A stretch of 52,865 nucleotides of DNA. Origin: Candidatus Saganbacteria bacterium (GTDB lineage Bacteria; Margulisbacteria; WOR-1; JAPLLA01). The DNA lies in contig JAPLLA010000036.1 of the NCBI GenBank assembly GCA_026387795.1, positions 21,405 to 74,269 of the forward strand, read 5' to 3'. Shown in pieces: positions 25,166 through 34,736 of this stretch (within the stretch, counting starts at the first letter, position 1; each line of letters begins with the position of its first letter). Below the pieces are notes generated by a model, which did no database searches, was not told the origin of the DNA, and saw nothing but the letters and a program-made list of their open reading frames with translations. A program made the translations under genes and the position numbers.

Positions 25166-27856
25166 GTGGAAGACTTTTCAAGAAGACTAACGCCCGAAGA
25201 AGCCTTAAAAATCGCTGCTGGATCGGAAGCCAAAGCCACAGATAAAGGTAAGCTTAAAATTTTCATTGGTTACGCCCCTGGTGTAGGAAAAACCTATTCC
25301 ATGCTAAACGAAGGTAACCGCCGCCTCCAGCGCGGCGAAGATATTGTCCTAGGATACGTTGAGTCCCACGGTAGGGCAGACACAGAAAAACAAATTGCTT
25401 CTTTAGAAACTATTCCCAGGAAAAAAGTTGAGTATAACGGCAAGGTCATGGAAGAGATGAATACTGAGGCAATTATCAAAAGGCATCCGAGAGTGGTTCT
25501 GGTAGACGAGCTTGCGCATACCAATGTCCCTGGATCCAAAAACAAAAAACGCTATGAAGATGTAAAAGAGATCTTGAATGCAGGGATCAGGGTCATTACC
25601 ACTCTCAATGTTCAGCATTTAGAAAGCCTAAACGATATTATCAAACAAATAACCGGTGTAACAGTTAGGGAAACGATTCCGGACAGTGTGGTGGCAAAGG
25701 CAGATGAAGTGGTGGCAGTAGATATTACTGTGGATGCACTTTTAAACCGTCTTAAAAGAGGGGATGTTTATAAAAGAGAGAAGATTACAGATGCTTTAAC
25801 AAATTTCTTTAGGGAAGGGAACCTCAATGCCTTGCGGGAAATTGCTTTAAGGCAGACTGCGCAGGAAGTGGACGAGGATTTGGAAGAATACATGCGTTCC
25901 CATGGCATCAAAGAGAGCTGGCAAACAGTAGAGAGGATCATGGTTTGCATAAGTCCTAGTGCCAATGCCAAGCGATTGATCCGCAGGGGGGCATTAATTG
26001 CCAGGAGGTACCGCTGTGAATGGTTTGTGGTTGCAGTTGAAAATGCCGGGGTTTTTGCTCCCAAATGGAGCCAAAAAGACAAAGGTGACTTGGAACGCAA
26101 TTTTATTTTGGCCAAACAATTGGGTGCCGGTACTTTAATCCTTTTCGGCAGGAATATCTCTACCGAACTGGCTAAATTTGCCAAAGAAAAGCACATTACC
26201 CAAATTGTAATCGGGCATTCCGAAAAAAGCCCATTCCAGTCTTTTTTTACGGGTTCCACAACCGGTAGGTTGCTCAGTGAAACCAAAAACATTGCTATCC
26301 ACGTTATTCCTAGCAACAGGGAAATATCAAATACAGACAACTGGTTTAAAATGACATTTACTTCAGATCTTGCGATCAGCGATTTATGGAAAACTGTTTT
26401 AATGATGGTTGCGGTTACTTCTCTCAATTATTTGTTGAGGGCTTATTTTGGTTATCAGGCAGTGGGTTATGTGTTTTTATTGGCAGTTTTGGTCCTTAGT
26501 TTATTTGTTTCTTTTGTTTATATTATTTTATTTGCGATAGTAAGCGCTTCGATCTGGAATTTCTTTTTTATCCCTCCTTTTGGTACTTTTGTAATTGCAA
26601 AAACAGAAGATATGATCATGAACCTGGTTTACATCTTTACTGCGATTATTACCGGTTATCTCACTAGTAAGATTAGGAGAGACGAGCGGCTTTTGGCTGA
26701 AAGAGAAGCCAGGACAGACACGATGTACAGAATTACCTCTATTATTGCCAGTGCCAAAGACCGCCATGCTTGCATAGAAGAGATAGAAAGGGAAATTGGG
26801 GTCATACTTCCGGGCAAATGCCTTGCGATTGTTAAGGACGATAAAAAGAGCTTCGAAGCAGTATTGCGTAAATTTATTGTTAATGATGAAAAGGAATTGT
26901 CAGTTGCCATGTTAAGTTTTAATAAAGGGGAGATGGCAGGCTGGTCTACAGATACCCTTGCCTTTGCAAAAGCATTATACGTCCCGCTAAAAGGACCTTC
27001 GGAAAATATCGGAATATTGTCTTATCAGCCTGAACATGCAAGGGGCTTGTCTGGAGATGAAAGCAACTTTTTGGTCGCAACTGCAAACCAATTGGCGATT
27101 TATTTGGAAAGAGAGTTGCTCAAGGAGAGGGCAGTGGAAGCCAAGGAGCTCAAAATATCAGAAAATCTGTACCAGACTATTTTAGACAGTGTTTCACATG
27201 AAATAAGGACGCCGGTAACTTCAATGATTGGGATTGCCTCTACCCTGGAAACCTTGAAAGATGAGAATAAGAGAACAGAACTGGCGCATGACTTAGCCGA
27301 ATCAGCGGAACGCCTAAACAGGATTGTTACAAACTTATTTGATATGTCCAGGCTAACTTCCGGGGTCTTGTCAGCCAAAAAAGATTGGCAGGATGTGGGA
27401 GAATTAATCCATGTTTCTATCAAACATCTGGGCAAAAAAATGACGAATCACCGGATCCGCGTTGAAATTTCCGAAGGGCTTCCGCTCATCATGGTTGATT
27501 TTTCCCTTTTTGAGCAAGCCTTATCAAACCTTTTGTTAAATGCGGCAAATTATACTCCGGAGGAGACAGAAATAATGGTTAAGGCGGACAAAGAATATGA
27601 AAAAATTGTGATTAAAGTTTCGGATAACGGTCCCGGGATAAAAACGGAAGAGCTGCCATTTGTTTTTGATAAGTTTTACCGTACCAAAGATGCTCCTCCC
27701 GGTGGTACTGGCCTTGGCCTTGCAATTGTAAAAGGGGTTGTTCTGGCGCACGATGGTGAAATAGAGGCGTATAACAAAAAAGAGGGTGGGTTGGAAGTAA
27801 AGATTAGCTTGCCAATAGAAAAACAGCCAGAACTAGGGGAGCTGCTCAATGAGTAA
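25166..27856 (+). CDS. kdpD: Sensor histidine kinase KdpD
   Basis: 896 residues with the full KdpD layout: N-terminal KdpD domain with Walker A GYAPGVGKT (about 35-43), a universal-stress-protein-like domain (about 250-375), four close membrane helices (about 405-495), a GAF-like domain, HisKA with SVSHEIRTP (His about 677) and HATPase_c (LLLNAANYTPEE, DNGPGI, GTGLGLAIV). It senses low K+ or osmotic and c-di-AMP-linked signals and phosphorylates KdpE. The start is GTG with AGGAGA 8 bases upstream. It overlaps kdpE by 8 bases. Confidence 0.97.
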   Translation: MEDFSRRLTPEEALKIAAGSEAKATDKGKLKIFIGYAPGVGKTYSMLNEGNRRLQRGEDIVLGYVESHGRADTEKQIASLETIPRKKVEYNGKVMEEMNTEAIIKRHPRVVLVDELAHTNVPGSKNKKRYEDVKEILNAGIRVITTLNVQHLESLNDIIKQITGVTVRETIPDSVVAKADEVVAVDITVDALLNRLKRGDVYKREKITDALTNFFREGNLNALREIALRQTAQEVDEDLEEYMRSHGIKESWQTVERIMVCISPSANAKRLIRRGALIARRYRCEWFVVAVENAGVFAPKWSQKDKGDLERNFILAKQLGAGTLILFGRNISTELAKFAKEKHITQIVIGHSEKSPFQSFFTGSTTGRLLSETKNIAIHVIPSNREISNTDNWFKMTFTSDLAISDLWKTVLMMVAVTSLNYLLRAYFGYQAVGYVFLLAVLVLSLFVSFVYIILFAIVSASIWNFFFIPPFGTFVIAKTEDMIMNLVYIFTAIITGYLTSKIRRDERLLAEREARTDTMYRITSIIASAKDRHACIEEIEREIGVILPGKCLAIVKDDKKSFEAVLRKFIVNDEKELSVAMLSFNKGEMAGWSTDTLAFAKALYVPLKGPSENIGILSYQPEHARGLSGDESNFLVATANQLAIYLERELLKERAVEAKELKISENLYQTILDSVSHEIRTPVTSMIGIASTLETLKDENKRTELAHDLAESAERLNRIVTNLFDMSRLTSGVLSAKKDWQDVGELIHVSIKHLGKKMTNHRIRVEISEGLPLIMVDFSLFEQALSNLLLNAANYTPEETEIMVKADKEYEKIVIKVSDNGPGIKTEELPFVFDKFYRTKDAPPGGTGLGLAIVKGVVLAHDGEIEAYNKKEGGLEVKISLPIEKQPELGELLNE

Positions 27857-28439
27857 AGGGGCAAAAATACTGGTTATTGATGACGAAAAATCGATGCGTA
27901 AGCTTTTGGATATCAGCCTGACCTCTGAAGGGTATAACGTTTCTTTGGCAAAAACAGGGAAAGAAGGGATTAGAGAACTTGGCAATGTTAGACCGGACAT
28001 TGTTCTTCTTGATTTGGGGTTGCCGGATTTAGCGCTTCTTGATGCCGGAGCAGATGATTATTTAACCAAACCGTTTAGTACAGAGGAACTGTCAGCCAGG
28101 ATCAGAGTGGCACTACGCCATAGCCTTAACCTAAAAGAAGAACCGATCTATGTAAATGGGCCGTTAAAAATTGACTTTAATATCCGCAATGTAGAAATAA
28201 AAGGTGAGCCCGTGAAGCTTACCAATACCGAATTCGACCTATTAAAAGCATTGGTGCAAAATGTGGGTAAAATTGTTACCCAAAAACAACTGTTAAAAGA
28301 AATCTGGGGTCCGGAAGCAGTTAACCGTTCGCATTATCTTAGGATTTACTTCAGCCAGTTACGCAAAAAGCTGGATAAATACGATTTGTCAGACATTATT
28401 ATCACTGAGCCTGGGGTAGGGTACAGGTTGAATATCTGA
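27849..28439 (+). CDS. kdpE: Response regulator KdpE with internally deleted receiver domain
   Basis: 196 residues against 225 in E. coli. The acidic pocket (D11, D12) and the phospho-acceptor D55 in VLLDLGLPD are present, but LPD runs straight into LALLDAGADDYLTKPF. About 30 residues are missing in frame: the region that normally forms helix 3 and strand 4 with the conserved Ser/Thr switch residue. The conserved Lys (K74) and the C-terminal OmpR-type winged helix (about 105-196, VKLTNTEFDLLKALVQN, PGVGYRLNI) are intact. Either the regulator has lost normal phosphorylation control, or the gap is an assembly or clone-specific deletion. Confidence 0.93.
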   Translation: MSKGAKILVIDDEKSMRKLLDISLTSEGYNVSLAKTGKEGIRELGNVRPDIVLLDLGLPDLALLDAGADDYLTKPFSTEELSARIRVALRHSLNLKEEPIYVNGPLKIDFNIRNVEIKGEPVKLTNTEFDLLKALVQNVGKIVTQKQLLKEIWGPEAVNRSHYLRIYFSQLRKKLDKYDLSDIIITEPGVGYRLNI

Positions 28440-28453
28440 AAACGAGCTTTTGC

Positions 28454-28482
28454 TTGACACCCCGAGTTTTATATACGATTAT
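28454..28482 (+). promoter_or_regulatory. Candidate promoter of the giant exported protein gene
   Basis: A perfect TTGACA (28454-28459) is followed after 17 bases by GATTAT (28477-28482), a weak -10 match. The ATG at 28504 is about 20 bases further, without a clear RBS. Confidence 0.45.
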
Positions 28483-28503
28483 TAATATAGACTGGCCTGT
28501 CAA

Positions 28504-31500
28504 ATGAGAAAACCTTTTTATCATTATTTACTGGCACTTTTCATCTGCTGCGCAGCTTGCGGTATGATTTTTCCATATATTGTTTCTGCTATTAATGTGG
28601 TTACGCAACAGCCCGGAACTGCCCAAACTCCCGAAAAAGCTGCTCCCAAAATCCGCAAGCTTGCACTCACTTGGATTACGGCAGCAGAAAGGGGTCAAGA
28701 GCGGGATATTTTAACCGAAGGAGCCAGTACCAATACTTGGGAATCCAGTTCTTCCGATTATTATGATGATGCTGAAGGTACCCGGCATTTTGTAACATAT
28801 GAGGCTAGTAAGAAAACAGTCTGGTCAGCAGCTCCTGCCGGCAGCAAAGTAGATTTGAATTATAACCGCCAGGTCTCGTTCCAAAACATAGTTTTACGCA
28901 ACACCACTCCTCCTACTGTTGCGGGTGCCAATGGTTCTATGCAAATGAACATTTCTCTTCCTGCAGAAATTACAGTAGGCGAACCGTTTGTTATTTCAGG
29001 TAAAGCACAGGGGAATGCTGCTGGGCCGAATCCTTCCAAGGGATCTTTTCAGTTTATAGGTTTAATGCTTAATTCCAGCTTATCATTTAATCCATCCGCG
29101 GAACCAAGCAGTGTTAATTGCGATTTTAAAATCACTTTTACCCCAGAAAGCAGCGGGGAAACAAAAGGGTTTCAAATTGGCAGCTCGTTGGAAGTAAATG
29201 GCCAGCAAGTGGTTTTTAAACAAGGGCCAACGCTTAGATATGTTGCTTCTCTTGAACTGGGAGGATCTCCATATCCCTTTTTAGAAGAAACCGCACAAGG
29301 ACCATCCTGGCCGGATTTTATAAGAAAAGACCATGCTCCCAAAGTTCCTGCGCGCATTACTGCTCCAACTGACAGGGTTTGGCTTGATGTAGGTGCGGCT
29401 TGGTCCAATGTCTTTTTTGAAAGTGATGAGTGGGATAGCATTACTGTAACTTGGATGCCTGTAATAGCGGATCTGGGGATGTGGAAACCTCCTTTGGAAG
29501 AACTCCCAAAAGTTTCTGCTGGTGACCATACTGCAGACTTTGATGCCATTAGAACAGAATATTCTACAGAACTGGATACTTTTAGGGCAATGCTTCAAAA
29601 AGGAAGCCTGACTGCGAATAAGTTGAGTGGAGGAGGAACAGGAGAAGCCAAAGCAGATATTTCGGAACAAATGGCCCAGCAGTGCCGCAAATTTGATAAA
29701 GATATTTTTGACCAGCACGATAAATTAAAACGATTGGAAAAACAGTATTTTGAGAAAGTAGCGGATTACTTTGGGGAGCTTTCAGACGAGAGTAGATTGG
29801 TTCTTCGTGAATATCTGTGGCAAAGGATGAACGATTTTCATAAGGCAACCAATGCTGGTTTGGATGAAATGCGGGAGAAAACTTTCAGCTTTATTGAGGA
29901 TTCAACTTATTTCCGTTACCGCAGGTATTACGAAGCGTATCTTTCCGAACTCCAGCAGCTTATGGGGGTTTGGAACAACTGCAACAAGATGGAAACTACC
30001 AGGCTCGACATGTTGATTAGTACTGCATTGATTGCTAAAGGTATAGGAGACCCGGATTATAATGCTGCTGATCTGCAAGCTTTGCAGACGCAGATGAAAA
30101 ATGTCTACCTGGACGAAGGTTGGATTTACCTGGTACGCGAGCAAGTGATGGCAGAAAACGGGATTGATGCCAGGGACAGTTACGGCGCTGCTCTAAAAGA
30201 AGCCAGACAGAAAAACCTAAAATATCCATGGCATGATGAATTTTTAAAGAGACAATCGCAGGCAGCAATTTACGGTACACAGTATGTCATGGCTGTTTTT
30301 GGGACCATGTGGAGCGCATTTTTGGATGGCTTAGTACATATTATTAATGCTGCCAGTGATTCCGGTCCGCTTTTTGATACTTTACATGAAACTTCCAACA
30401 AACAGATCCAGGAAGTGAATAAGAAGACTTTGGAACGTCTGGCAACAATGGCAATGCTGCGCAACCTTACCCCTGAACAAATTAATCAATTAGGAAGCTC
30501 ATTGCGTGGTGTAGGAGAATCTCCAGTTGATGAAAAACGGATCAAAGACCTGGAAACTGACCGGATGTTTAATGAAGCGATGTCCGGCGGACTCCTCCGT
30601 CTCTACGCTTGTTACCAAACTGAATGGGAAGCAAGGCTTGAAGCAGAATATCGCATGTCTCTTAAGCATGCAAAACTAGTATATGAGGAAATGCGCAAGA
30701 CCCTAAATGTGAAAGAGGGAAGGGAAGAGAGCGGACGTGACCCAACCTTAAAACGGATGATCGATCCAATGGGTTCAATTAAGACCATTGCTGCACAATA
30801 CATTGGCAAGCAGTACGACGCATCGGAAAAATATCTTGCTGAACGCAATGGACAGATCATAGAAATGGAAGGATTGCTGTCCAAGTTTAAGCTGATTGCT
30901 TTTGATTTTGACTACCTGAAAAAACAGCTCCCCATTAATTATCAAATCCATTACTCCCTGGCAGAAAACAACCCGGATTACATGTCCTTTATGCAGCAAT
31001 ACAATGTTATTGCCAGCTACCGCAAAGAAGTGGAACTAAGAAAAACCATGGAGCAGACAGAGGATAGCGAAGAGAAAGCACGGCTGGGTGCTCAAGTAGA
31101 AATGGTAAGACAGCTTCCAGCCAGGGATACAAAGAACAGTTTGGTCCGTATTTTAAAACAACAGTTGGCAGATCGCATTGCAGTTTCTGATTTTGACGGA
31201 ATACTGGCTACTGCCCGTCAGCTGGAAGACCTGGAGCCAGCAGTCAAAGAAGCAGGTCTTGTAAACTGGCTCACGCAAGATCTGGCTTGGGAACATGCCA
31301 AAGAAATTGGGATTAATACTTCAGTTTCACTTGGCAACAATGGTCTCTATGCCGCATTTTTTGCACGCTACTTTGGTCCTGTAGCTGTGCGCAATCAGCC
31401 GATCAAGCTTTCCAATTTCCGCAAAGCACTTTCTACTTGGGACGGATTTAAAGGTTTTCTGGAATTTACCTGGGGTCAGGTCAACCCCTTTGCTTCTATT

Positions 31501-33414
31501 ACTGCAAAAGAGATGAGCAACAAGGATATGGTAAAAGCGATTGCAGGATTGACCCGTGCCGGAGTGGAGCAGATCGAGCAAGATAAGATTAAACAGGGTG
31601 TTCTGGTCGGGTACTTTGGCTTGGACGAAAAATATGCGGACTTTTTGGCTAACTCCATCATTAATATGCAGCAGACACAGTTTGACGACCCAACTTCTAT
31701 TGTAAATACTACCAGCCGGAACTTATTGCGCAAGATTGATGCTTATGTGCCGGACAAGTTGGATGTTCCTGGCTGGCACAAACTAATGGAAGCGCGCAGC
31801 GAAATGCGCGATTACTGGCTGGCAGTAGATTCTCTTAATAAATTGGAGGAGCTAAATTCTGTAGCTTCTATCTCTAAAAAGATTGCAGATGTAGAACTTT
31901 GGTTCAAGCTGGCGCTTTCTCCTCTTAAGACCCAGGAGATTACTTTGGCGCTGCAGTCGCACAATGAAAAAGTGAGTGCTGCAAAAAGCAAAGCAGAAAA
32001 AATGGCTGCGCATGCGGAAATGTTTAGAATGATGCCTTTTGCAGCACTCCAAAAAGCTAAAAAGAAAGGGTACTTAACTCCTCAGCTTGAGGCGCAAATC
32101 GATGCTGCGCGCCGCGAAATGCTCTCCCAGACCCAGCTCGACTTTTTACGCGAACATCCCGACCTTGCGCCATATATTGAACGCTTTATCTATACTGGTT
32201 CAGGAGCGCGCGAGAATTGGCCGGAATATAAAAAGATCGGCAGCGACTTGGACTTTACCATCTTTTTGGGTAAAGGCGTGCCGATTGCCATTAAAGAAAA
32301 GATCAAAACAGCTTTTGACGCGTTTTTTGAAAAGCGCGCCAGGTTTGGCCCTGAAGAGCTTGATATCCACTGTTTTGTGGATGAGAAGCCGCAGCTCAAA
32401 TCTACCGGCCAGGATTTAGACAGCATCATGGCAGTGCTTTCCAAGCCCACAGGAAGTGCTGCTGAAATTGCTGATACCAGGAAGAATATCGAAGTTTTGC
32501 TCCGTGACCTGGGTGATCCGGAACGTTATCTTTCAACCGGTGCTCTCCGCTTTTTGCAGTATCTCAATAAACTGGGTGGGAAAGTAAAGAAGGCTTCCGG
32601 CGATAAGTTGGTTGATGACATGGGATACCAGGCCCAAATCTTTAAGAATGTAAAGTTTGAAGATTGGATGGGTATGGAAATTGTTCTGGATAATCTGAAG
32701 ATGATAGAGCAGCATTCTGGCGGGGACCGCATTAAAGCTTCGGAGTTTGCAGATAAATACGGATTGCGCATACTCTTTGCCCGCATTATCCAAACCAAAA
32801 AAGGATTGGAAATGGTGAACAAGCTTAAGATCGAAGATCTGGAAAAGAACGTTGCCCAAACCGGAGGGATCCACGGCGAGTTTGTGCGGATGGCAGGGGA
32901 GGTGGGGATTTTTTCTCCGCAGCAGATGCTGCTGTTTAAAGAGATGAACTTGAGGAAGCAAGGAAAACCGTTGGGAGAAGTTTTGGCTGAAAGAAACGGC
33001 GGCAAGGTCCTTGCGGATGGTGATCCGGCTCTTAATGCTTTGCTTGAACAGCATATGGCAGAGACCGAAAAGTTTAATTCAGATTCAGTGAAGGAAACCA
33101 TTGCATCCAATTCTTTGCATATGAAAAAGCTGGGAGATGCCATTGTGGCTGCTAAAGATCCACACATCAAAGAAGCATTGCTTTTAAAATACCGTGAGAT
33201 ATTGTTTTCTGTAAGTGAAGTTTGGCGTGCGCTTCCGGACAATGTGCGCAAGAGTGCTATTTCTGCTGAACCTGCTGGCAATGAAATGTTTAAGGCTTTG
33301 GAAGATGTTAGGACCTACGTGAACAACAAGCAGATCGAAGCAGTGAGAAGCTATAACCCATTCCAGAAATTAGGGGGTGTGCCTCAGGACGATCAGCCAA
33401 AGCCAAAAAATTAA
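28504..33414 (+). CDS. Giant exported protein with pol-beta nucleotidyltransferase motif
   Basis: 1636 residues of unknown function. An N-terminal hydrophobic stretch (about 5-30) is a signal peptide or membrane anchor. Residues about 110-260 are beta-rich and Ig-like (NISLPAEITVGEPFVISGKA). A very long, charged, mostly helical region follows (about 340-1200). At about 1228-1290 lies a complete nucleotidyltransferase-fold signature: TGSGAR (G1232, S1233), GSDLDF (D1248, D1250) and ELDIHCF (D1287). The last 340 residues are helical and end QPKPKN. I do not recognise the family. The porin gene starts in the stop codon of this one (1-base overlap), so the products are likely made together. An exported nucleotidyltransferase would be unusual, since nucleotides are scarce outside the cytoplasm. 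Confidence 0.8.
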   Translation: MRKPFYHYLLALFICCAACGMIFPYIVSAINVVTQQPGTAQTPEKAAPKIRKLALTWITAAERGQERDILTEGASTNTWESSSSDYYDDAEGTRHFVTYEASKKTVWSAAPAGSKVDLNYNRQVSFQNIVLRNTTPPTVAGANGSMQMNISLPAEITVGEPFVISGKAQGNAAGPNPSKGSFQFIGLMLNSSLSFNPSAEPSSVNCDFKITFTPESSGETKGFQIGSSLEVNGQQVVFKQGPTLRYVASLELGGSPYPFLEETAQGPSWPDFIRKDHAPKVPARITAPTDRVWLDVGAAWSNVFFESDEWDSITVTWMPVIADLGMWKPPLEELPKVSAGDHTADFDAIRTEYSTELDTFRAMLQKGSLTANKLSGGGTGEAKADISEQMAQQCRKFDKDIFDQHDKLKRLEKQYFEKVADYFGELSDESRLVLREYLWQRMNDFHKATNAGLDEMREKTFSFIEDSTYFRYRRYYEAYLSELQQLMGVWNNCNKMETTRLDMLISTALIAKGIGDPDYNAADLQALQTQMKNVYLDEGWIYLVREQVMAENGIDARDSYGAALKEARQKNLKYPWHDEFLKRQSQAAIYGTQYVMAVFGTMWSAFLDGLVHIINAASDSGPLFDTLHETSNKQIQEVNKKTLERLATMAMLRNLTPEQINQLGSSLRGVGESPVDEKRIKDLETDRMFNEAMSGGLLRLYACYQTEWEARLEAEYRMSLKHAKLVYEEMRKTLNVKEGREESGRDPTLKRMIDPMGSIKTIAAQYIGKQYDASEKYLAERNGQIIEMEGLLSKFKLIAFDFDYLKKQLPINYQIHYSLAENNPDYMSFMQQYNVIASYRKEVELRKTMEQTEDSEEKARLGAQVEMVRQLPARDTKNSLVRILKQQLADRIAVSDFDGILATARQLEDLEPAVKEAGLVNWLTQDLAWEHAKEIGINTSVSLGNNGLYAAFFARYFGPVAVRNQPIKLSNFRKALSTWDGFKGFLEFTWGQVNPFASITAKEMSNKDMVKAIAGLTRAGVEQIEQDKIKQGVLVGYFGLDEKYADFLANSIINMQQTQFDDPTSIVNTTSRNLLRKIDAYVPDKLDVPGWHKLMEARSEMRDYWLAVDSLNKLEELNSVASISKKIADVELWFKLALSPLKTQEITLALQSHNEKVSAAKSKAEKMAAHAEMFRMMPFAALQKAKKKGYLTPQLEAQIDAARREMLSQTQLDFLREHPDLAPYIERFIYTGSGARENWPEYKKIGSDLDFTIFLGKGVPIAIKEKIKTAFDAFFEKRARFGPEELDIHCFVDEKPQLKSTGQDLDSIMAVLSKPTGSAAEIADTRKNIEVLLRDLGDPERYLSTGALRFLQYLNKLGGKVKKASGDKLVDDMGYQAQIFKNVKFEDWMGMEIVLDNLKMIEQHSGGDRIKASEFADKYGLRILFARIIQTKKGLEMVNKLKIEDLEKNVAQTGGIHGEFVRMAGEVGIFSPQQMLLFKEMNLRKQGKPLGEVLAERNGGKVLADGDPALNALLEQHMAETEKFNSDSVKETIASNSLHMKKLGDAIVAAKDPHIKEALLLKYREILFSVSEVWRALPDNVRKSAISAEPAGNEMFKALEDVRTYVNNKQIEAVRSYNPFQKLGGVPQDDQPKPKN

Positions 33415-34667
33415 TGGAACATATTAAACTGTTTAGTAAGTTGCTCCCCACAATAAATTGTGGGGTATCCTTAAAAAGAAATTCCCTAGAATTCATTCTG
33501 GGGATATTTGTTTTTAGCTTTATTGTTCTTCTTTTCTTTTCCCGAGGAGCCTACAGCCTTGATGGCTTTGACTTACACTTCCGCTCCTTTTTTATGAACC
33601 GTGCTTATGAGACAAGAGATGAAGAAAGCTTGGCAGTTGGCGGCTGGCTAAAATATCAAACCCCCTCATATCACAACATGGATTTGAAGTTTGGCTTATA
33701 TACTTCTCAAGGCCTGTTTTTTACTGATCCTGCAAAAGGTGGAGCGGGAATACTAAAACCAGACCAAAGCGGTTACACTGTACTTGGAGAAGCATCTTTA
33801 AATGCAGAGGTTGCAGGCGGTACATTGCATCTCTTCCGCCAGCCGATTCATATCCCGTTTATCAATGTCAAAGATTCACGTATGATCCCGTATCTTTTTG
33901 AGGCATATACGTTTGAAAAGGAAGTTAATGATAGTACTAACTTCCTGGTTTCGTACACTGCCAAAATTAAAAAGTGGACTGATACCGAATTTACCAGCAT
34001 GACTGAAGCAGCTGGCTATAATACTGCCGAAGGGGTTGCGCTATTTGGCATTGATTATGTGCCCAATCAAGAGAATAAATTTCAACTCTGGGAGTATTAT
34101 GGTTTTGATTTTGTAAACATGATCTATTTGCAGTATGACCATAAGTATAAGGTCAAAGAAGATCTGACTTTAACCGGTTCCCTGCAATATATTGACCAGC
34201 GCAGTGTTGGAGGCTCAATAGGAGGTCATTTTCAGACCAATATGATCGGACTGCTTGGAAAAGCCAACTGGCCGGGCTTGGGATTGAAGCTGGGTTATAC
34301 CAATACTTCTTTGGACCGCGATATTTTTCACCTCTGGGGTGGTTTCCCAGGGTTCACCTCGATTATGGACGAGGACAGTAATCTGGCAGGGGAAGAAGCC
34401 CTGGTTTTTGGCTTTAATTATGACTTTAGTCAAATCGGGGTCCAGGGACTAACCATGTTTTCCGATGTTGCTATTGCACATTTGCAAAATAGCGGTTCAA
34501 TGGTAAACCCATTGCAAAGGGGATGGGATGCTACGTTTGATTATAAGTTTGGCAAACAAATAGAAAACTCTTCCTTACGCTTCCGTCTTGCTTCTGTAAA
34601 AGATGCCTTGAATATGGGAGGCCAAAATTATACAGACTGTAGGATCATTCTTAACCACCAGTTCTAA
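33414..34667 (+). CDS. OprD-like outer-membrane porin
   Basis: 417 residues. After a hydrophobic segment (about 27-44) that acts as the signal peptide, the mature part is a run of alternating amphipathic strands and ends in QF, the usual Phe terminus recognised by the BAM complex. The stretch PIHIPFINVKDSRMIPYLFEAY closely follows the OprD pattern in which a conserved D-x-R precedes the constriction loop. OprD-type porins pass small acids and basic peptides. The listed start overlaps the preceding stop by one base; a hairpin lies in the first 20 codons, so a later start is possible. Likely cotranscribed with the giant protein. Confidence 0.8.
   Translation: MEHIKLFSKLLPTINCGVSLKRNSLEFILGIFVFSFIVLLFFSRGAYSLDGFDLHFRSFFMNRAYETRDEESLAVGGWLKYQTPSYHNMDLKFGLYTSQGLFFTDPAKGGAGILKPDQSGYTVLGEASLNAEVAGGTLHLFRQPIHIPFINVKDSRMIPYLFEAYTFEKEVNDSTNFLVSYTAKIKKWTDTEFTSMTEAAGYNTAEGVALFGIDYVPNQENKFQLWEYYGFDFVNMIYLQYDHKYKVKEDLTLTGSLQYIDQRSVGGSIGGHFQTNMIGLLGKANWPGLGLKLGYTNTSLDRDIFHLWGGFPGFTSIMDEDSNLAGEEALVFGFNYDFSQIGVQGLTMFSDVAIAHLQNSGSMVNPLQRGWDATFDYKFGKQIENSSLRFRLASVKDALNMGGQNYTDCRIILNHQF
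33444..33463 (+). other. Perfect hairpin within the 5' end of the porin ORF
   Basis: CCCCACAAT, two bases, ATTGTGGGG: a perfect 9-bp inverted repeat about 30 bases after the annotated start. It could block or regulate translation, act as an attenuator between the two genes, or show that the true start is downstream. No T-run follows it, so it is not a standard terminator. Confidence 0.6.
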
Positions 34668-34696
34668 TTGCAGCTTCTGTTTAATGGTCTTATAAT
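34668..34696 (+). promoter_or_regulatory. Promoter of the exported phosphatase gene
   Basis: TTGCAG (34668-34673), 17 bases, TATAAT (34691-34696), 40 bases before the ATG at 34737. An RBS-like AGGTG precedes the ATG. Confidence 0.6.
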
Positions 34697-34736
34697 GTGG
34701 GGGTGAAGAGGAGCATGGCCATGCAGCAGGTGTTTA

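Noticed and set aside
32526-33281. 251-codon minus-strand ORF within the giant protein gene
   Set aside because: The plus-strand ORF is continuous with coherent domains; the antisense translation is Ser-rich and unstructured.
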